Assembly: GCF_030323145.1 (NCBI RefSeq)
Contig: NZ_CP100470.1
Location: 1,116,001 to 1,180,000 of the forward strand
Length of the DNA: 64,000 bases
Direction of reading: 5' to 3'
Source of the DNA: Mesorhizobium sp. C432A
GTDB taxonomy: Bacteria > Pseudomonadota > Alphaproteobacteria > Rhizobiales > Rhizobiaceae
In this document: positions 62,687 to 64,000 of the stretch, piece by piece
How the letters are laid out: each line of letters begins with the position of its first letter
How positions within the stretch are numbered: position 1 is the stretch's first letter
Translations under genes and position numbers: made by a program
Notes under the pieces: model-generated
Told to the model about the DNA's origin: nothing
The model's input: only the letters and a program-made list of their open reading frames with translations
Database searches by the model: none

Positions 62687-62869
62687 ATGACCCAGTCCAC
62701 CGCGGTGCTGTTCGCCCATCTCGGCAACTGGCTGCTCGCCTGGCGGGAGAACTCGTCGTCGCAGCCGCAGCCGAAATCGCCGGCCCCCGTGCAACTCGAC
62801 GCCGAACGCGACCGCCTGCCGCCGCGCGACGAGGGATTTTACTGGGCCTGGCAGTATTGGTCGCAGTGA
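62687..62869 (+). CDS. Small hypothetical protein after the tau operon
   Basis: The 60-residue product (MTQSTAVLFAHLGNWLLAWR, then ENSSSQPQPKSPAPVQLDAE and RDEGFYWAWQYWSQ) has an AAGGAG site 8 bases before the ATG. It is aromatic at both ends with a Pro/Gln-rich middle. No family is recognised. It lies 80 bases after tauC on the same strand and may be the last gene of the operon. Confidence 0.65.
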   Translation: MTQSTAVLFAHLGNWLLAWRENSSSQPQPKSPAPVQLDAERDRLPPRDEGFYWAWQYWSQ

Positions 62870-62901
62870 GGTGATGGAGATTAGCGCCAGCCTTCGCGAT
62901 T

Positions 62902-62963
62902 TCGTCATCCTAGGGCGAAGCAAGGAGCGAAGCGACGCGGCGCAGACCCTAGGATCCATGCCG
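62902..62963 (-). repeat. Left arm of the GIY-YIG cassette (family D)
   Basis: The arm starts TCGTCATCCTAGGGCGAAGC, continues AAGGAGCGAAGCGACGCGGC and ends GCAGACCCTAGGATCCATGC. Its inverse at 63366-63428 is identical apart from one inserted base (AGGATCC against AGGGATCC). The CCTAGGG/CCCTAGG ends are themselves complementary, so each arm can form a hairpin. Confidence 0.9.
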
Positions 62964-63005
62964 AGACGCTGATGCTACGCTCCAGGGGAGCAACAAACCG
63001 GGCGC

Positions 63006-63293
63006 CTACCACCCGGTTCCGCGAAACAGCTCAAACCACTCCGGATTGGCCTTCTCTATCAGTTCGATCTTCCACTGTCTCGGCCATCGCTTCAGCGACT
63101 TCTCGCGTTGAATGGCATCGGTGATGTCGAAGAATTCCTCATACCAGACCAGCCGTTGAACACCATAGCGGCTGGTGAAGCCTGCGCCCTGGCCGGATTT
63201 GTGTTCAGGCATGCGGCGGGAGAGATCGTTGGTGACGCCGATGTAGATCGTGCCGCGTTTTTGGCTTGCAGTCATGTAGACGTCGCCGGTCAT
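63006..63293 (-). CDS. GIY-YIG stand-alone endonuclease-domain protein
   Basis: The 95-residue protein is a single GIY-YIG domain of the YhbQ/UPF0213-like type: DVYMTASQKRGTIYIGVTND (GIY-YIG strands), LSRRMPEHKSGQGAGFTSRY (Arg27 region) and ITDAIQREKSLKRWPRQWKI (Glu64). The catalytic Tyr17, Arg27 and Glu64 look intact. In such proteins nuclease activity is often unproven. The first strand has Asp-Val-Tyr instead of a typical Tyr-Val-Tyr. The gene lies between 62-bp inverted repeats, 42 and 72 bases away. Confidence 0.9.
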   Translation of the reverse strand: MTGDVYMTASQKRGTIYIGVTNDLSRRMPEHKSGQGAGFTSRYGVQRLVWYEEFFDITDAIQREKSLKRWPRQWKIELIEKANPEWFELFRGTGW

Positions 63294-63365
63294 GGTTTCA
63301 GGGTATCGAGCCTCGGTTCGCGCACAAGCGACATTCTGATCCGTTCCACTCTACGGCAAACGTCA

Positions 63366-63428
63366 CGGCATGGATCCCTAGGGTCTGCGCCGCGTCGCTT
63401 CGCTCCTTGCTTCGCCCTAGGATGACGA
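63366..63428 (+). repeat. Right arm of the GIY-YIG cassette (family D)
   Basis: Inverted partner of 62902-62963 with one extra base. On the plus strand it begins CGGCATGGATCCCTAGGGTC and ends TTCGCCCTAGGATGACGA. A solo, more diverged copy occurs at 33391-33457. Confidence 0.9.
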
Positions 63429-63485
63429 GTGCTGGGATCTGAAGAAAATATTTCCACGTCAAGCAGCCAACTCGCAAAATCGTTT

Positions 63486-63504
63486 CTCTACTAAATTTAT
63501 AGAC
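63486..63504 (+). promoter_or_regulatory. Candidate shared operator, site 3 (upstream of ssuA)
   Basis: CTCTACTAAATTTATAGAC lies 74 bases before the ssuA start. It is a near-dyad (TCTA...TAGA) and is the best of three similar sites (with 59072 and 59711). It overlaps the AT-rich segment that should hold the promoter. Confidence 0.45.
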
Positions 63505-63577
63505 CTACCTAGCCTTGTCTCTCATCCACGGCAGGGAGCCCTTCCCGGCGCCGGTTCGCAGCGAAGGAAGAGGGATC

Positions 63578-64000
63578 ATGTTCAGCCTGACCAGACGCGT
63601 TTTCGGCCTTGGCCTTTTGGCGGCGGGCATTGCTGCCTCGCTCAGTGCCTCGGCGCAAGAGTTGAAGCAGCTCAACATCGGCTATCAGAAGACCGGCCTG
63701 CCGGTCATCGCCCGGCAGCAGCAGGTGATCGAGAAGGCGCTGAGCGACAAGGGTGTCGCGGTGAAATGGGTCGAATTCACCGCCGGCCCGCCGTTGGTCG
63801 AGGCGCTCAATGTCGGCGCCATCGATGTCGGCTGGACCGGCGACGCACCGCCAATCTTCGGCCAGTCGGCCGGCGCCAACATCGTCTATGCGGCGGCACT
63901 GCCGGCCAATGGCGACGGCGAAGCGATCTTCGTCAAGCCGGCATCGCCGATCCAGTCGCTCGCCGGCCTCAAGGGAAAGCGCATCGGCGTCGGCAAAGGC
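63578..64000 (+). CDS. ssuA: Aliphatic sulfonate ABC transporter substrate-binding protein (partial)
   Basis: The frame from ATG 63578 runs off the window end after 141 codons. A signal peptide (MFSLTRRVFGLGLLAAGIAA ... ASAQE) precedes LNIGYQKTGLPVIARQQQVI, VKWVEFTAGPPLVEALNVGA and IDVGWTGDAPPIFGQSAGAN, the characteristic SsuA N-lobe. A GAAGGAAGAGGG site is upstream. It is the second sulfonate-type binding protein in this block and presumably starts another ABC operon. Confidence 0.92.
   Translation, partial: MFSLTRRVFGLGLLAAGIAASLSASAQELKQLNIGYQKTGLPVIARQQQVIEKALSDKGVAVKWVEFTAGPPLVEALNVGAIDVGWTGDAPPIFGQSAGANIVYAAALPANGDGEAIFVKPASPIQSLAGLKGKRIGVGKG

Overview
The window is a GC-rich chromosomal stretch of an alphaproteobacterium of the order Hyphomicrobiales. 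A Mesorhizobium-like (Phyllobacteriaceae) host is my best inference. The pointers are an Irr-type iron control element in front of a membrane-bound ferritin gene, a Ku/LigD end-joining pair, DUF1127 and DUF1236 small proteins, an ECF42 sigma factor with its YciI-like partner, and many short palindromic intergenic repeats typical of rhizobia. Most genes are ordinary core genes. The accessory interest lies in repeat-bounded endonuclease cassettes, one low-GC island, an IS element and a large c-di-GMP fusion protein.

Layout. 1-1452: end of cydA and all of cydB (bd oxidase). 1618-3520: three secreted proteins on the minus strand (MsrA, a Met-Lys-Pro-Ala repeat protein, a DUF1223 protein). 3618-4172: a DUF559 endonuclease-fold gene between near-perfect 68-bp inverted repeats. 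4226-6031: lepA. 6120-8673: an AT-richer two-gene island (SAMHD1/dGTPase-like HD protein plus HExxH protein). 8761-12408: a membrane protein with a frameshifted end, two paralogous Cys-rich secreted proteins separated by a complete IS256-family element with an 8-bp target duplication, and a dead DUF559 gene. 12512-19971: mbfA with its ICE operator, an ABM/NIPSNAP pair, DUF1127, an ArsR regulator, ligD and ku. 20151-26864: DCC protein, gene remnant, RidA, YciI/ECF42, GST, cysK, LysE exporter, crystallin-like protein. 26889-45279: mainly housekeeping (PQQ-type sugar dehydrogenase, hrcA, rph, rdgB, hemW, rsmI, yraN, uppP, queG, mepA, glk, MsbA-like ABC exporter, dapB, gpmA). 45579-48050: tRNA-Leu(CAG), then small envelope proteins and broken MFS pieces. 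48523-53922: a permease-HAMP-GGDEF-EAL fusion, then a cNMP-binding/thioredoxin-reductase-like protein with a UBP zinc-finger partner. 54274-64000: sulfur metabolism (reverse transsulfuration pair, flavoprotein, Rrf2 regulator, taurine ABC operon, start of a sulfonate-binding protein), interrupted by a GIY-YIG gene between inverted repeats.

How the parts fit. The sulfur block can import taurine or sulfonates, and the transsulfuration pair interconverts homocysteine and cysteine; three similar TCTAC-N9-ATA sequences upstream of the regulator, tauA and ssuA suggest a shared operator (inference). The rph-rdgB-hemW and rsmI-yraN stretches are co-directional housekeeping groups. The best candidate for an undescribed system is the paired-repeat cassette: palindromic repeats sit here in inverted pairs, usually around short spacers, but in three places around a stand-alone endonuclease-fold gene (DUF559 intact, DUF559 dead, GIY-YIG intact). 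The two intact genes have near-identical repeat arms and the dead one has diverged arms. A related paired repeat is also inserted in frame inside a predicted NAD-dependent epimerase gene. All coordinates come from reading the sequence; no database search was possible.
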